Assembly (NCBI RefSeq): GCF_017313265.1
Contig: NZ_JAFLQZ010000007.1
Coordinates: 178,384 to 242,383 of the forward strand
DNA: 64,000 nt
Reading direction: 5' to 3'
Source of the DNA: Hymenobacter telluris
Lineage (GTDB): Bacteria > Bacteroidota > Bacteroidia > Cytophagales > Hymenobacteraceae
Made by a program: the position numbers and the translations under genes. Numbering within the stretch: position 1 is the first letter of the stretch; each line of letters opens with the position of its first letter. Positions 63,802-64,000 of the stretch are shown in pieces. Under the pieces are notes generated by a model that saw nothing but the letters and a program-made list of their open reading frames with translations, made no database searches and was not told the DNA's origin.

Positions 63802-64000
63802 TTAGTGCTTAGTGCTTAGTGCTTAGTTCGGTTAGGGTGATATAATAAGAGGGCCGATTTCCAACGAAATCGGCCCTCTTTTGTAACCCACAAATCCAAG
63901 TAAAGTAGGCCACTAAGCACTAAGCACTAAGCACTAAGCACTAAGCACTAAGCACTAAGCACTAAGCACTAAGCACTAAGCACTAAGCACTAAGCACTAA
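63802..64000. repeat. Inverted array of perfect 7-bp units at the window end
   Basis: Left arm 63802-63828 has three to four GCTTAGT units starting a few bases after the stop codon. Right arm 63911-64000 has at least twelve perfect ACTAAGC units, the reverse complement, and runs off the window. A terminator lies between them. The unequal unit number points to recent slippage. Confidence 0.93.
63847..63882. terminator. Bidirectional terminator nested in the 7-bp array
   Basis: AAGAGGGCCGATTTC (63847-63861), loop CAAC, perfect complement 63866-63880, then TT. Confidence 0.92.

Noticed and set aside
63911..64000. Tandem repeats at the window end taken as a CRISPR array
   Set aside because: Units are 7 bases and directly adjacent, with no spacers and no cas genes in view.

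Overview
The window reads as a chromosomal segment of a high-GC member of the Bacteroidota, most likely a Hymenobacter-like bacterium of the Cytophagales (inference). What points there: two SusC/SusD pairs, a type IX secretion C-terminal signal, a GH97 enzyme, a HmuY-type heme lipoprotein, and promoter elements of the Bacteroidota type (TTG and TAnnTTTG). No rRNA, tRNA, CRISPR array, phage or transposase gene was recognised.

Layout. 1-4.4 kb: a cut-off membrane protein, a membrane-anchored AraC regulator, a secreted protein, a YceI protein and two paralogous small proteins. 4.4-13.9 kb: gamma-glutamyltransferase, then an alpha-glucan group (GlgB, a degenerate glycosyltransferase-like protein, GH31 alpha-glucosidase) and an outer-membrane protein. 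14-21.3 kb: fasciclin lipoprotein, two alpha/beta hydrolases (one lacking its serine), a T9SS cargo protein, and a rhomboid protease whose N-terminal module recurs in the next gene. 21.4-26.8 kb: two disordered hydrophilic proteins, a cell-wall group (class A-like serine hydrolase, VanX-type dipeptidase, GH10-like lipoprotein) and a Fur/Zur regulator. 27.3-33.3 kb: GH97, GH105 and GH2 enzymes, a set that fits galactose-decorated pectin.

33.4-41.5 kb holds a complete heme uptake operon on the minus strand, in transcription order receptor (hmuR), HmuY, HmuT, HmuU, HmuV, HmuS, with an uncharacterised DNA-binding-like gene divergent from it. Two 19-bp palindromes bracket a good hmuR promoter. 41.6-54.6 kb has two divergent SusC/SusD loci; one ends with a NagX/HGSNAT-like membrane protein. 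54.7-64 kb has an acyl-CoA synthetase, a small gene broken by one in-frame stop, a GH3/beta-lactamase fusion, an exported superoxide dismutase and a carboxypeptidase-regulatory-domain protein.

The most unusual signal lies between genes. At nine places a gap is framed by two arrays of imperfect tandem units of constant period (7, 8 or 9 bp). One array starts at or within about 10 bases of a stop codon and the other is its reverse complement, so the gap can fold into a long hairpin, at two convergent pairs with an ordinary terminator nested inside. Weaker or one-armed examples are listed too. Three copies of a second hairpin element have arms that co-vary. Nearly every gap of the heme operon carries one of these structures.
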